64,000 bases of DNA from Rheinheimera sp. UJ63 (GCF_021568285.1 NZ_JAKGTQ010000001.1:248001-312000), one strand, 5' to 3'; positions 1 to 9,055 are shown, counted from the first letter of the stretch. A program made the numbers and translations. The notes: generated by a model not told the origin, from the sequence alone.

Positions 1-291
1 AAATATGATGTGACGGTAGCGCAGCTTCGTAACTGGAATAAACTAAGCGTTAACAGTGTCTTAAACGAGGGGCAGCGCATCCAGCTGTGGAGTAACAGTC
101 CTTTACAAACCGCTACTCAGCAAACCCGCACCCTAAATTATCGGGTGAGACCTGGCGACTCTTTAGTTAAAATTGCCCAGCGTTTCAGCATTACAGTGGC
201 AGATATCGTAAAATGGAATAATATTAATACTGAACGCTATCTTCAGCCTGGACAACAATTAACGCTATTAGTCGATGCAACAGCTGTCTGA
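1..291 (+). CDS. mltD: LysM-containing lytic murein transglycosylase, C-terminal end (partial)
   Basis: Only the last 96 residues are inside the window; the frame is open from base 1 to the TGA at 289-291. Two LysM peptidoglycan-binding modules are visible: the end of one (YDVTVAQLRNWNKL, about residues 2-15 of the fragment) and a complete one (YRVRPGDSLVKIAQRF through YLQPGQQLTLL). This tail is typical of membrane-bound lytic transglycosylase D, which cleaves peptidoglycan glycan strands in the periplasm. The catalytic lysozyme-like domain would lie upstream of the window, so another LysM protein such as an amidase cannot be excluded. Confidence 0.72.
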   Translation, partial: KYDVTVAQLRNWNKLSVNSVLNEGQRIQLWSNSPLQTATQQTRTLNYRVRPGDSLVKIAQRFSITVADIVKWNNINTERYLQPGQQLTLLVDATAV

Positions 292-309
292 TTTTTACCG
301 AGGTATCAG

Positions 310-786
310 ATGAAATATGTAGTATTAGCCTGGTTACTGTGTTGCAGCCATTTCAGTTATGCTGACTTTAAATACCATGGCCAATTGCAATTGCAAACGG
401 CCAGTGGCGAACAACGGCAGCAGATTTTTACCCTGCAATTGAAACGTGAAGCCGGTGCCTATGAATTTACGGTAGGCCAACAGCAAAGCCGTTTTGCGAT
501 GCCACCGCAGTCTTACTCACTGGCTTTAATTTTACAAGATGACAGTGAGGTCTGGGTAACCGACTTTATCAACCAGCCTCTGCATGGCTTTACACTGCAA
601 CTTGGCCAATATCTCATTAAGCTAAGCAAAGATGATAATGCCCGTTCTGCGCGTGGCCGTTTTGTATTGGAAATCAATGATGAATCTTATTATTTCAGTA
701 AAGGTCCAGCCCAAATTAATTTCAATTTGAGTGATAACGGTATCAATGAATTACAGGTACGAGGAATGTTTAAACCGAAACGTTAA
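310..786 (+). CDS. exported protein of unknown function
   Basis: 158 residues, beginning 18 bp after the upstream LysM gene and probably co-transcribed with it. The first 18 residues form a signal peptide (hydrophobic LAWLLCCSHF, likely cleavage after SYA). The mature part is rich in Gln and in short beta-strand-like stretches, with no cysteines or motif that I recognise. A periplasmic location is inferred from the signal peptide alone. The stop overlaps the end of the convergent small membrane-protein gene by four bases. I do not recognise the family. Confidence 0.7.
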   Translation: MKYVVLAWLLCCSHFSYADFKYHGQLQLQTASGEQRQQIFTLQLKREAGAYEFTVGQQQSRFAMPPQSYSLALILQDDSEVWVTDFINQPLHGFTLQLGQYLIKLSKDDNARSARGRFVLEINDESYYFSKGPAQINFNLSDNGINELQVRGMFKPKR

Positions 787-986
787 GGCTCTTTTTGCAG
801 TTGCAATAACGGTATTAAACCTGATGCCAAACAGAGCAAGGGTGCCAGCAATAATGGCCAGAAATAGTGTATGGGGATCTGATTCCACCAAGCGTGTATA
901 GCTGCGGTGCCTTGAAAGACTAAACCAAAAATACCCACATAACAGAACGTGCGATTTAACCAACGTTTTGGAAAGCGTAACTTCAT
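783..986 (-). CDS. small two-helix membrane protein
   Basis: About 67 residues with a basic N-terminus (MKLRFPKRWLNR) and two hydrophobic segments, roughly residues 13-30 and 40-58, ending in a short charged tail. The ATG at 984-986 overlaps the TGA of the upstream PAS-GAF gene (TGATG); a GTG three bases earlier is an alternative start. Such an overlap suggests translational coupling and is the main evidence that this small frame is real. The function is unknown; one guess is an inner-membrane partner of the PAS-GAF protein. Confidence 0.6.
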   Translation of the reverse strand: MKLRFPKRWLNRTFCYVGIFGLVFQGTAAIHAWWNQIPIHYFWPLLLAPLLCLASGLIPLLQLQKEP

Positions 987-1831
987 CACTTTAATGCCCG
1001 ATTCCTTGCCGACACTTCCACATTGACCAGCATTCTAGCAAAAACACCTAAGACTAAGCGTTCTTGCTCGGTGTAATAGCGATACTGTTTCACCGAATCA
1101 AAACCAACAAAACCTAACAGTTCCATACCCGCCAACAAGGGTATGGTGAGAAGACTTTTGATCCCTTGCGGTTGTAATATTTGTTTTAACGCATCCCCCT
1201 TTGGCAGCGACGGTACATCAGGGATGTGCATCTCCTGCCCTGTTTGATGTGCATGCAGCCATTGCGGGATAACCGCTAAGGGCACGCCTTGTAAACTATT
1301 GATCTCCGGCATAACGCCCTCAGCGCACCACTCAAAAGTGTTTGAACAGGTATTGTTGTTAAAATCATAATTAAAAATATAAACGCGATCTGCCGCCACG
1401 GTTTGCCCTAATTTGGCTAAAGCTTGCTGGATTAATGCGGGTAATGCAGCCGGTTCGACCGTACTAAAATGCTGGCCTAGTTCTAACAGTAAACTGACTA
1501 AAGCCACAGGATCGCGCTGACTGGCCGTTGGCGGGCTGGCAAAATGTAAATTGGGAATTTGCTGCAAGATCACTAAGAAAAACCCTGTAGCAGGGGCATA
1601 ACTATGTACTTGGTAACATAAAGCCGTGCTTTCTGAGAAGTACACCGCATGTCGGTTAAACTCTTCAGGCTGACTACGCGCTAAACGCTCGGCCGTTAAT
1701 CCCGTAACCACTTTGAATATTGCATTCGCATCAACAAATACCCATTGCTCAGGATGCGCCGCTGTTTCTTGATACAAAGCACAACCAAACGGCGCTTGTC
1801 GCCACCACTGGAACATATCATCGTTGCTCAT
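986..1831 (-). CDS. PAS-GAF sensory protein without an output domain
   Basis: 281 residues. An N-terminal PAS-like region (about 10-90, with FVDANAIFKVVTG) is followed by a GAF domain (about 125-275, with AADRVYIFNYDF and SLLTIPLLAGMELLGFVGFD). GAF domains of this kind bind small ligands or form dimers ahead of GGDEF or kinase modules, but here the chain ends right after the GAF domain. It may therefore act on a partner protein or be a reduced relative of a diguanylate cyclase. It is transcribed together with the overlapping small membrane protein. The ligand is unknown. Confidence 0.7.
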   Translation of the reverse strand: MSNDDMFQWWRQAPFGCALYQETAAHPEQWVFVDANAIFKVVTGLTAERLARSQPEEFNRHAVYFSESTALCYQVHSYAPATGFFLVILQQIPNLHFASPPTASQRDPVALVSLLLELGQHFSTVEPAALPALIQQALAKLGQTVAADRVYIFNYDFNNNTCSNTFEWCAEGVMPEINSLQGVPLAVIPQWLHAHQTGQEMHIPDVPSLPKGDALKQILQPQGIKSLLTIPLLAGMELLGFVGFDSVKQYRYYTEQERLVLGVFARMLVNVEVSARNRALK

Positions 1832-1955
1832 TCTGAATTACCCAACCTCGAAAATCCTTGCTTGCGAAGCATTGCATCAGTTAATACCACAATACGGTAA
1901 AGATAACGTTGCAGCAATCGCTTTACAGCAAACACTATCGAGGAGGTTAGGTTAT

Positions 1956-2597
1956 TTACAGTTGCGCATCACTTTGATGTTCTGGCGCAGCAAGAGCAAA
2001 TGCCGCCAATTGCTGACAATGGTGATAAATACGATTGATCTGCGGATAATGCATCATATCGAGTTTAAAGCGCAGAGCGTTATACACTTGCGGCACTAAA
2101 CACACGTCTGCCAAGCTGACACTGTCGCCATAGCAATATTCGCCAGCACAGGATGATAAGCGTTGCTCAAAGGCTTTAAAGCCAACATGCAACCAGTGAT
2201 GCAACCATTCTAACTTTTGCGCTTCAGATAGCGCCAGCGGGCCCGTTAGGTACTGCAATACACGAAGATTATTCAGCGGGTGCATCTCACAAGCAATATC
2301 CAGCGCTAGGCCGCGAACTTGTGCTCGCGCAACCGGATTGTCAGGCAATAACGCATGTTGCGGATAACACTCTTCTAAATATTCAATAATGGCTAACGAT
2401 TGATGCAGTGTTGCCTGCTCATCAATAAAAACAGGAACTAACTCGGCTGGATTTAATCGCTGATAAGGCGGCTGATGCTGCTGCCCGCCCTCTTTTAATA
2501 AGTGAACGGGAATAGTCTCAAAACTGAGCTGCTTAAGATTGAGCGCAATGCGCACACGGTAAGCAGCTGAGGAACGCCAATAACTGTATAGTTTCAT
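1956..2597 (-). CDS. maiA: maleylacetoacetate isomerase
   Basis: 213 residues, the usual length of zeta-class glutathione S-transferases. The N-terminal thioredoxin-fold domain carries the family signature YWRSSAAYRVRIAL with the catalytic serines, and the GSH-binding ELVPVF and QSLAIIEYLE segments. The helical C-terminal domain follows from about residue 85. The enzyme converts 4-maleylacetoacetate to 4-fumarylacetoacetate using glutathione, the fifth step of tyrosine breakdown. It is the last gene of the hppD-hmgA-fahA-maiA run, 59 bp after fahA, with a good ribosome-binding site (GAGGGG) before the ATG. Confidence 0.95.
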   Translation of the reverse strand: MKLYSYWRSSAAYRVRIALNLKQLSFETIPVHLLKEGGQQHQPPYQRLNPAELVPVFIDEQATLHQSLAIIEYLEECYPQHALLPDNPVARAQVRGLALDIACEMHPLNNLRVLQYLTGPLALSEAQKLEWLHHWLHVGFKAFEQRLSSCAGEYCYGDSVSLADVCLVPQVYNALRFKLDMMHYPQINRIYHHCQQLAAFALAAPEHQSDAQL

Positions 2598-2618
2598 CTA
2601 AGTTGTCCCCTCAGCAAT

Positions 2619-2641
2619 AGGCGGATGCGGCGCATCCGCCT
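2619..2641. other. intercistronic hairpin between fahA and maiA
   Basis: A perfect inverted repeat (AGGCGGATGC, loop GGC, GCATCCGCCT) lies in the 59 bp between fahA and maiA. It has no T-run on either strand, so it does not look like an intrinsic terminator. It may stabilise or process the operon mRNA, or be a dispersed palindromic unit. Confidence 0.55.
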
Positions 2642-2656
2642 GCAAACAGCAACAGC

Positions 2657-3670
2657 TTAGTGGGAAGCTGTCACTTGCTGGTCAATAGCGCCAAAGATGC
2701 TTTGACCTTGTGGATCCAGCATTTCTAAACGGATGGTATCGCCAAACTGCATAAAACGTGTAGTCGGTTTACCATCACGAATGGTTTCAATCATGCGGAT
2801 TTCTGCAATACAACTATAGCCCACGCCACCTTCAGCAATCGCGGTACCATAGTCAGTGCCTTGCTTATTAGACACCGTACCTGAACCAATAATAGCACCT
2901 GCACCCAGATTGCGTGTTGCTGCCGCATGCGCAATTAATTGACCAAAATTAAAGGTCATGTCGATACCGGCATTCGGTTTACCAAAAGCTTCGCCGTTAT
3001 AGGTGGATAACAAGGGCAAATGCAAACGACCGGCTTGCCAATGCTGCCCCAGTTCATCAGGCGTAACGGCAACAGGACTAAAACTTGAAGCGGGCTTCGA
3101 TTGAAAGAATCCAAAACCTTTGCCTAATTCATTCGGGATCAAGCCACGCAACGACACATCATTCACCAACATAAGTAAACGCACTTTATCTAAGGCCGCG
3201 TCGGCACTTATTCCCATCGGCACATCGTCGGTAATCACGGCGATTTCACCTTCAAAATCGATGCCATGCTCAGGGGTGATCGCCACGATAGGATCGCGTG
3301 GGCCGATAAAATCATCTGAACCCCCTTGATACATCAAAGGATCGGTCCAAAAACTCGCCGGCATTTCGGCATTACGTGCTTTGCGCACTAATTCAACGTG
3401 ATTTACATAAGCACTGCCATCAGCCCATTGATAGGCGCGCGGTAACGGTGATTCACACGCGGCCTGCTGAAACGGCTGAGCATCACTGACGCTACCTTGA
3501 TTCAGCGCTTGATAAACTTGCTCGGCTTTACTGGCTAATTGTTGCCAATTATCTAATAACTGCTGCATCGTGTGTGCAATTTGTGGAATAGCAACACAAT
3601 GCTGTAAATCACGGCTGACCACCACAAGCTGGCCATCACGTGTTTGATTTTTTAAACTTGCTAACTTCAT
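2657..3670 (-). CDS. fahA: fumarylacetoacetate hydrolase
   Basis: 337 residues of the FAH family. The metal-site and core motifs are visible: DFEGEIAVITDDVPMG, VNDVSLRGLIP, the KPASSFSPVAVTPDELG segment and GSGTVSNKQGTDYG. It hydrolyses fumarylacetoacetate to fumarate and acetoacetate, the final step of the homogentisate pathway. It sits 21 bp downstream of hmgA in the same operon, with an AAGGA ribosome-binding site before the ATG. The family also includes other diketone hydrolases, but the operon context makes this assignment firm. Confidence 0.93.
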   Translation of the reverse strand: MKLASLKNQTRDGQLVVVSRDLQHCVAIPQIAHTMQQLLDNWQQLASKAEQVYQALNQGSVSDAQPFQQAACESPLPRAYQWADGSAYVNHVELVRKARNAEMPASFWTDPLMYQGGSDDFIGPRDPIVAITPEHGIDFEGEIAVITDDVPMGISADAALDKVRLLMLVNDVSLRGLIPNELGKGFGFFQSKPASSFSPVAVTPDELGQHWQAGRLHLPLLSTYNGEAFGKPNAGIDMTFNFGQLIAHAAATRNLGAGAIIGSGTVSNKQGTDYGTAIAEGGVGYSCIAEIRMIETIRDGKPTTRFMQFGDTIRLEMLDPQGQSIFGAIDQQVTASH

Positions 3671-3691
3671 TTTTTATCCTTGTGCAGGCAA

Positions 3692-4825
3692 TTAAGGCTT
3701 AACTTTCCAGCTGTTAACATAGTCAGGGTTTTCGGTAGCCACTGCCGCATCGCCGGCAATCAACGCATCTCGCGTATCGAGCATCACCGCCACTTCATCG
3801 GTAAACTTTTTCCGATACTCTTGCCCTGCCTGAAACGCTTTAGGATGAGGACCATGGGTAAAGCCAGCCGGATGGAAAGTGACCATACCTTTTTCAATAT
3901 TATCGCGACTAAAGAAATCACCCGCATGATAAAACAGCACTTCATCATAATCATCGTTATTATGATAAAACGGCACTTTTAAGGCGCCGGGATCGCTTTC
4001 GATAGGCCGAGGCACAAAGGTACAGACCACAAATCGTTGTGCCACAAAAGTCGTGTGTGCCGACGGTGGTAAGTGATAACGATGGCTCATTAAAGGCCGA
4101 ATATCACGCCAGTTAATGCGCATCACAGCTAAATCACCATGCCAACCAATGGCATCCAGCGGATTATAAGGATAGGTAATGACCGACACTTCATTGTGTC
4201 GTTTCACTTCCACCTGCCATTGCTGCTCACTGTATTGGGCTTTAAACGCCTCATCAATTTTTGGCGTATCGAGCATCGCAGGGTCAAAAATCGCATGATT
4301 ACCCACTAAGCCTTTTTCTGGCAATTGATAGCTGTCGTTGGTCGCCTCAATTAACACAATAAGCATGGGCTCAGACGGCTCTAAACGCCACATGGTCGAA
4401 CGAGGGATCACCACGTAATCCCCGTCACGCAAAGTTAAATGACCATAATCGCAATACAGTTCAGCACTGCCCTCATGAATAAACAACAACTCATCGCCAT
4501 CGGCATTTCGAGCAAGTCGCGACATCTTGTCAGTTAAACGCCAGGTGCGAAATTTACAATGGGCGTTATGTAACAAGGTCGGTACTGACCAAGGTGAAGC
4601 GGTGTTATTGCTGTTCACCGCATTAAAGTCAAATAAGCGTGGCCGCAACGGGCCTTGCCAATCGCTCCAGCCCGTGGGTGCGTGCCGATGATGGAAGTGA
4701 GTTGCGGGGCCAAAAAAGCCGCTGCGCCCCGCTTCACGCTCATAAATGGCCTGCTCTGGAAAATCAGCATGCGCTTGACGAGATATATCACCTTCTTTTA
4801 ATGGAAAGGCTGCCCATTTACGCAT
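3692..4825 (-). CDS. hmgA: homogentisate 1,2-dioxygenase
   Basis: 377 residues of the cupin-fold homogentisate dioxygenase family. The C-terminal part carries the probable iron ligands in DDYDEVLFYHAGDFF and FHPAGFTHGPHP. It opens the homogentisate ring with O2 to give maleylacetoacetate. It is somewhat shorter than the roughly 430-residue eukaryotic and pseudomonad forms, which fits the variant common in Shewanella-type bacteria. Its ATG lies inside the end of hppD (8 bp overlap) with a GGAG site in the hppD coding sequence, so the two are probably translationally coupled. Confidence 0.93.
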   Translation of the reverse strand: MRKWAAFPLKEGDISRQAHADFPEQAIYEREAGRSGFFGPATHFHHRHAPTGWSDWQGPLRPRLFDFNAVNSNNTASPWSVPTLLHNAHCKFRTWRLTDKMSRLARNADGDELLFIHEGSAELYCDYGHLTLRDGDYVVIPRSTMWRLEPSEPMLIVLIEATNDSYQLPEKGLVGNHAIFDPAMLDTPKIDEAFKAQYSEQQWQVEVKRHNEVSVITYPYNPLDAIGWHGDLAVMRINWRDIRPLMSHRYHLPPSAHTTFVAQRFVVCTFVPRPIESDPGALKVPFYHNNDDYDEVLFYHAGDFFSRDNIEKGMVTFHPAGFTHGPHPKAFQAGQEYRKKFTDEVAVMLDTRDALIAGDAAVATENPDYVNSWKVKP

Positions 4826-5891
4826 TATTTAACACTCCGCGCTGGATCTGATCTTCTTCAATCGATTCAAACAAGGCCTTGAAGTTACCTTCACCAAACC
4901 CTTCATTACCTTTACGCTGAATGATTTCAAAGAACACCGGCCCGATCACGGTCTTAGTGAAGATTTGTAGCAAGATACCATCTTTCATCGGCGCGCCGTC
5001 GATCAGAATACGCAAATCGCGCAGTTGATCGAGATCTTCAGTATGGCCTTCGACCCGTTCATTTACCTTGTTGTAATAGGTTTCAGGTGTCGGCATAAAT
5101 TCCATACCGCGCTCACGTAAAGTGCGAACTGTCTGATAGATATCTTCCGTGGTTAGCGCGATATGCTGAATACCCTCGCCTTTGTATTCACGGATAAATT
5201 CTTCAATTTGTGATTTGTCATCTGAAGATTCATTAATTGGAATACGAATTTTGCCACAAGGTGCCGTCATCGCTTTGGAGACCAGCCCCGTCAGTTTACC
5301 TTCGATATCGAAATAACGGATCTCACGGAAGTTACCGATATTCTCATAGAAACCGGCCCACAAATTCATATTGCCACGCATAACATTGTGCGTGAGGTGA
5401 TCAAGAATTTCTAAACCCACACCATGTTGGGCCATCTCAACTTGCCAGTTGTCATAGTATTTAAAATCGATGTCGTACACTGAGCTCGCGCCGTAACGAT
5501 CAACAAAATACAGCAAGCTGCTTCCAATACCGTAAACGGCAGGAATATTGAGCTCCATCGGACCAATTTGGTTTTTATATTCTTTTGCACCATTCGCTAA
5601 AGCATGTTGCAAAGCCGCTGCGGCATCTTTTACGCGAAACGCCATGGCGCACACGGATGGACCATGCTGGCGTGCAAAGGCTTCGGCCTGCGAATTCGGC
5701 TCAGCGTTGATGATAAAGTTAATATCGCCCTGCTTATACAGCCAAGCTTGTTTTGAACGGTGTTTGGCGACTTCGGTAAAACCTAGACCGAAAAACAGCT
5801 CTTTTAACTTTTGAATGCCGTTAGCATCGGCAGCGGTATATTCTACGAATTCAAAACCATCTGTGCCTAGCGGATTAATATGATCAGTCAT
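4818..5891 (-). CDS. hppD: 4-hydroxyphenylpyruvate dioxygenase
   Basis: 357 residues with two vicinal-oxygen-chelate domains. The Fe(II) ligands are seen in LEILDHLTHNV (His), GIQHIALTTEDI (His) and GPVFFEIIQRKG (Glu), and the C-terminal helix is present (FGEGNFKALFESIEEDQ). It converts 4-hydroxyphenylpyruvate to homogentisate with decarboxylation. It is first in the catabolic operon, with AGGAG eight bases before the ATG, and a TyrR-type palindrome lies about 100 bp upstream. Confidence 0.96.
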   Translation of the reverse strand: MTDHINPLGTDGFEFVEYTAADANGIQKLKELFFGLGFTEVAKHRSKQAWLYKQGDINFIINAEPNSQAEAFARQHGPSVCAMAFRVKDAAAALQHALANGAKEYKNQIGPMELNIPAVYGIGSSLLYFVDRYGASSVYDIDFKYYDNWQVEMAQHGVGLEILDHLTHNVMRGNMNLWAGFYENIGNFREIRYFDIEGKLTGLVSKAMTAPCGKIRIPINESSDDKSQIEEFIREYKGEGIQHIALTTEDIYQTVRTLRERGMEFMPTPETYYNKVNERVEGHTEDLDQLRDLRILIDGAPMKDGILLQIFTKTVIGPVFFEIIQRKGNEGFGEGNFKALFESIEEDQIQRGVLNNA

Positions 5892-5994
5892 TGTACAACT
5901 CCTATTACCTTGTCTTTGCCGACATCATGCGCGAGCGCCAGAAAAAAGAAAGAGGCAAGCCGCTGAAGAGCTGAAGGCGATAGCTGGAGCAAAT

Positions 5995-6012
5995 TGTACA
6001 GTTAAGCATACA
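5995..6012. promoter_or_regulatory. putative TyrR box upstream of hppD
   Basis: TGTACAGTTAAGCATACA fits the spacing of the TyrR operator TGTAAA-N6-TTTACA, including the invariant G and C separated by 14 bases. It lies about 100 bp upstream of the hppD start, between the tyrR terminator and the gene, and the adjacent gene encodes TyrR. Binding is inferred. Confidence 0.5.
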
Positions 6013-6042
6013 AAACCGCTGTTTTCCCGCTTGTTCAAACAG

Positions 6043-6072
6043 AAAGGCCGTCAGCACTGGCTGACGGCCTTT
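6043..6072 (-). terminator. hairpin terminator of tyrR
   Basis: A perfect inverted repeat AAAGGCCGTCAG / CTGACGGCCTTT with a six-base loop lies 31 bp after the tyrR stop. The U-run is short (TTTCT), so termination may be partial. It separates tyrR from the hppD promoter region. Confidence 0.75.
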
Positions 6073-6103
6073 CCGATGTACAGCAAAGACTACAAAATCG
6101 TCT

Positions 6104-7666
6104 TTATATTTTTACACTCTTGCGGTTAATGCCATAGTCACGCAATTTGTTTGCCACCGCTGTATGGCTTAAACCCAGTTTTTTCGCCAATTGCCGTGAA
6201 CTTGGATAGGCCGGAAACAACTTGCGCAGCAGATTAGCTTCAAAGCGTTTTACGGCTTCATCTAAAGTGCCATCAAAGTCTTGCTCTAAATAACCAAAGT
6301 CACTGGTATAGCTTGGTAACTGTAAGTGATGCTTATCTAACTCACTACCATCTAACAAGGTTACCGCACGATATAAAGCATTTTCTAATTGCCGAACATT
6401 ACCTGGCCAAGGATACTGCTGCAAAAATTGACTACAGCTTTCGCTTAACTTCGGTGCTTTGCGTCCTAAACGTGCAGCGTAACGCGCAATAAAAAACTCC
6501 GCTAACGGCACCACATCTTGGCGACGTTCCCGCAGTGGCGGTAGGTTGAGCGTCAATACATTTAACCGATAGAACAAGTCTTCGCGAAATTTCGATTCTT
6601 GCACCATCGCTGGCAAATCTTTTTGCGTGGTGCACAACACTCTAACATCCACTTTGACTTCTTTCTCCTCACCCACTCGACGAAAGCTACCATCTTGTAA
6701 AAAGCGCAATAACTTCGTTTGTAGTTGATGAGACATCTCGCCAACTTCATCGAGAAAAACGGTGCCACCATTAGCTTGTTCAAAAATGCCTTTTTTGCCT
6801 TCAGCCGAACCGGCAAAAGCATTGGGACCATAACCAAATAACTCAGACTCCGCGACGTTATCAGGCATTGAGGCACAAGGCACTGTTAAAAACGGTTTAC
6901 CGTGACGTCCGCCCGCGGCATGACAAGCGCGTGCCAGTAACTCTTTACCCGTGCCGGTTTCACCCATAATCAGGATAGGGGCATCAAGTTGCGACATCCG
7001 TCGTGCTTCACGTACCACTTTGCGCATGGCATTACTGGTTGCTTGAATGCTATTGAAGCTTTCTTGATCGCCTTTTTTAAAGGCAATCATATGCTGACCC
7101 AGCCGGCTCTCAGATTTCAGGTTTATCACCGCTCCCGCTAAGATATCTTTACCCGTTTCGTCCGGCACGTGTACTGGTAGAATGTCGGCGATAAAGCGTT
7201 TGCCATGAATTTCAAAACGACGAGTTTGCGCCAAAACGTCATCACCTTCTAACCAGCGCAGAAAATTAAAGCCTTTTACCATGCCTTGCAGCGATTGATC
7301 GGCAATCTCTTCGCGGGCAACCGACAGCGCTTCTAACGCCGCATCATTAATTACCGTTACATTGGCTTTAGCATCAATGGCAATTAAGCCATCGGGTAAA
7401 GTACGCAATAATGTCATTAATTCGTTATGCTCACGCTCAGACGGTAAAAACGCCGTCGTTTTCACGTCTTCTACGCCATTAATGCGGCGCATTTTTGCCA
7501 TTAACTCTTGGAACTGCTGAAAGTCGACAGTAGGGAAAGATACATAGATTTTGTTTAACGAAGGATCAACCTCGATACCGCGCAGGTCAAGCTGGTAACT
7601 GACCAGAATATTCAGCACATCCTGCGCCAGCCCCAGCCGATTTTGACAAAGAATTTCTAAACGCAT
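6104..7666 (-). CDS. tyrR: aromatic amino-acid regulator TyrR
   Basis: 520 residues from the ATG at 7664-7666, against 513 in E. coli. An N-terminal ACT domain starts at MRLEILCQNRLGLAQDVLN, followed by a PAS domain (about 80-190), an AAA+ domain with Walker A GETGTGKE and Walker B GGTVFLDEVGEM, and a C-terminal helix-turn-helix (SRQLAKKLGLSHTAVANKL). The GAFTGA loop needed for sigma-54 contact is replaced by NAFAGS, as in E. coli TyrR, so it should act on sigma-70 promoters with Tyr or Phe as co-effectors. A longer frame from 7795 runs through the phhB terminator and is rejected. It lies between the two catabolic units it probably controls. Confidence 0.95.
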   Translation of the reverse strand: MRLEILCQNRLGLAQDVLNILVSYQLDLRGIEVDPSLNKIYVSFPTVDFQQFQELMAKMRRINGVEDVKTTAFLPSEREHNELMTLLRTLPDGLIAIDAKANVTVINDAALEALSVAREEIADQSLQGMVKGFNFLRWLEGDDVLAQTRRFEIHGKRFIADILPVHVPDETGKDILAGAVINLKSESRLGQHMIAFKKGDQESFNSIQATSNAMRKVVREARRMSQLDAPILIMGETGTGKELLARACHAAGGRHGKPFLTVPCASMPDNVAESELFGYGPNAFAGSAEGKKGIFEQANGGTVFLDEVGEMSHQLQTKLLRFLQDGSFRRVGEEKEVKVDVRVLCTTQKDLPAMVQESKFREDLFYRLNVLTLNLPPLRERRQDVVPLAEFFIARYAARLGRKAPKLSESCSQFLQQYPWPGNVRQLENALYRAVTLLDGSELDKHHLQLPSYTSDFGYLEQDFDGTLDEAVKRFEANLLRKLFPAYPSSRQLAKKLGLSHTAVANKLRDYGINRKSVKI

Positions 7667-7759
7667 AGCCTTATTACACCTCTGGCTTAACAGATGATGC
7701 ATGATACGGTATAGAATGGCTGACAGACCAGTTATTTTCGTAAAGAATTCTGCACAAAA

Positions 7760-7791
7760 TAAAACTGGCGCCCTCGGCGCCAGTTTTTTCG
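7760..7791 (-). terminator. rho-independent terminator of phhAB
   Basis: The stem AAACTGGCGCC / GGCGCCAGTTT with a short loop, followed on the minus strand by TTTTATTTT, lies just after the phhB stop and before the tyrR start. Confidence 0.85.
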
Positions 7792-7805
7792 TCAAGCTGC
7801 CATCA

Positions 7806-8141
7806 TCACAGCAGTGCGTCGGTTTTTGCGGCGCAAATAAAATCGTTTTTATGCAGGCCTTTAATCGAGTGCGACCACCAGGTCACCGTTAATTTGCCCC
7901 ATTCCAGTAATAACGCCGGATGATGACCTTCGGCTTCAGCTAATTCGGCCACTTTATTATGAAAAGCCCAAGCTTGCTTAAAGTTTTTAAACTTATATTC
8001 GCGCTCTAATTGTAAGATGCCATCACGCACTATCGGCGTCCAATCGGGCAACTGTCGCATTAATTCAGGTAATTCCGCATCTGATACTTTAGGGGCATCT
8101 GCGCGGCAGGCTTCACATTGCATTGTGGTTAATTGTGTCAT
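7806..8141 (-). CDS. phhB: pterin-4a-carbinolamine dehydratase
   Basis: 111 residues of the PCD/DCoH family. The signature [21 protein letters not shown] holds the catalytic His-His and the tryptophan-rich strand. It dehydrates 4a-hydroxytetrahydropterin made by phenylalanine hydroxylase, allowing the cofactor to be recycled. It lies 9 bp after phhA, in one transcript ending at the strong terminator just downstream. An AGGA site precedes the ATG. Confidence 0.95.
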   Translation of the reverse strand: MTQLTTMQCEACRADAPKVSDAELPELMRQLPDWTPIVRDGILQLEREYKFKNFKQAWAFHNKVAELAEAEGHHPALLLEWGKLTVTWWSHSIKGLHKNDFICAAKTDALL

Positions 8142-8150
8142 GAACTCTTC

Positions 8151-8951
8151 CTAACTGGCTTGTTTTTCTTTTGGCGGAAATTTCGGGGCATGTAAACCGA
8201 GTGCCCGAGCTTGGTTAACCAACTGCATCATATCTAACTGCGAGATGTCGAACAGATCATCAATGCTGTTAATCATAAAGTAGATGGGTTGCATAATATC
8301 AATACGATAAGGGGTTCTTAGCACATCCACCGCATCAAAAACTTTGCGTTCGGGTATATCTGAGCCCAGTGCATACTGCGTTTCACCCGGTGACGATAAA
8401 ATACCACCGCCATAAATACGTAGGCCATCGGCGGTATTAAGTAAACCAAATTCAATGGTAAACCAATAGAGACGGGCTAAGTAAACGCGGTCTTGCTTAC
8501 TGGCCGCTAAACCCAGTTTACCGTAAGTATGGGTAAATTCAGCAAAGGCTGGATTGGTAAGCATGGCGCAGTGGCCGAAGATTTCGTGAAAAATATCCGG
8601 CTCTTGTAGATAATCAAACTCTTCGCGACTTCGAATAAAGGTTGCCACAGGAAAACGTTTGTTCGCTAACAACTCGAAGAATTTATCAAAGCTGATCAGG
8701 GCCGGTACTTCGGCACATTCCCAACCGGTACACTCGCGCAGTACTTGGCTCACTTCCTCTAATTGTGGAATGCGATCTTGCGGTAACTGTAATTTCTCTA
8801 ACCCAGCCATATACTCAGCGCAAGCTTTACCTTCGATCACACTGAGTTGCCGAGTGATTAATTCATGCCAAATCTGATTTTCTTCCGCACTCCAGTGGAT
8901 AATGCCTTGATCATCCGACTGTCGTGACTGATATTTACTTGTCTTAGTCAT
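8151..8951 (-). CDS. phhA: phenylalanine 4-hydroxylase
   Basis: 266 residues, the normal size of the monomeric bacterial enzyme. The 2-His-1-Glu iron site is seen in PDIFHEIFGHCAMLTNPAFA and YWFTIEFGL, with substrate-pocket segments YGGGILSSPGE and YRIDIMQPIYF. It makes tyrosine from phenylalanine using O2 and a tetrahydropterin, feeding the homogentisate pathway encoded nearby. It forms an operon with phhB. I found no clear TyrR box in its 179 bp upstream region, which instead holds two hairpins. Confidence 0.96.
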   Translation of the reverse strand: MTKTSKYQSRQSDDQGIIHWSAEENQIWHELITRQLSVIEGKACAEYMAGLEKLQLPQDRIPQLEEVSQVLRECTGWECAEVPALISFDKFFELLANKRFPVATFIRSREEFDYLQEPDIFHEIFGHCAMLTNPAFAEFTHTYGKLGLAASKQDRVYLARLYWFTIEFGLLNTADGLRIYGGGILSSPGETQYALGSDIPERKVFDAVDVLRTPYRIDIMQPIYFMINSIDDLFDISQLDMMQLVNQARALGLHAPKFPPKEKQAS

Positions 8952-8992
8952 ACACTACCTGTTGTCTTAATGAAGGTCGGTATTCAACCGAA

Positions 8993-9032
8993 TCGCTTGG
9001 GGGCATTATTATTGTTGGGCGGTGACCCAAGC
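8993..9032. other. long-loop hairpin upstream of phhA
   Basis: CGCTTGGG and CCCAAGCG pair across a loop of about 24 bases, about 40 bp upstream of the phhA start. It would lie in the phhA leader or in mgl-phhA read-through RNA. No T-run follows. Its role is unknown. Confidence 0.4.
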
Positions 9033-9055
9033 GTAATAGCTGCAGATACTAGATG

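Noticed and set aside
6104..7666. TyrR as a sigma-54 activator
   Set aside because: The AAA+ domain lacks the GAFTGA loop (NAFAGS instead), as in TyrR proteins that act with sigma-70.
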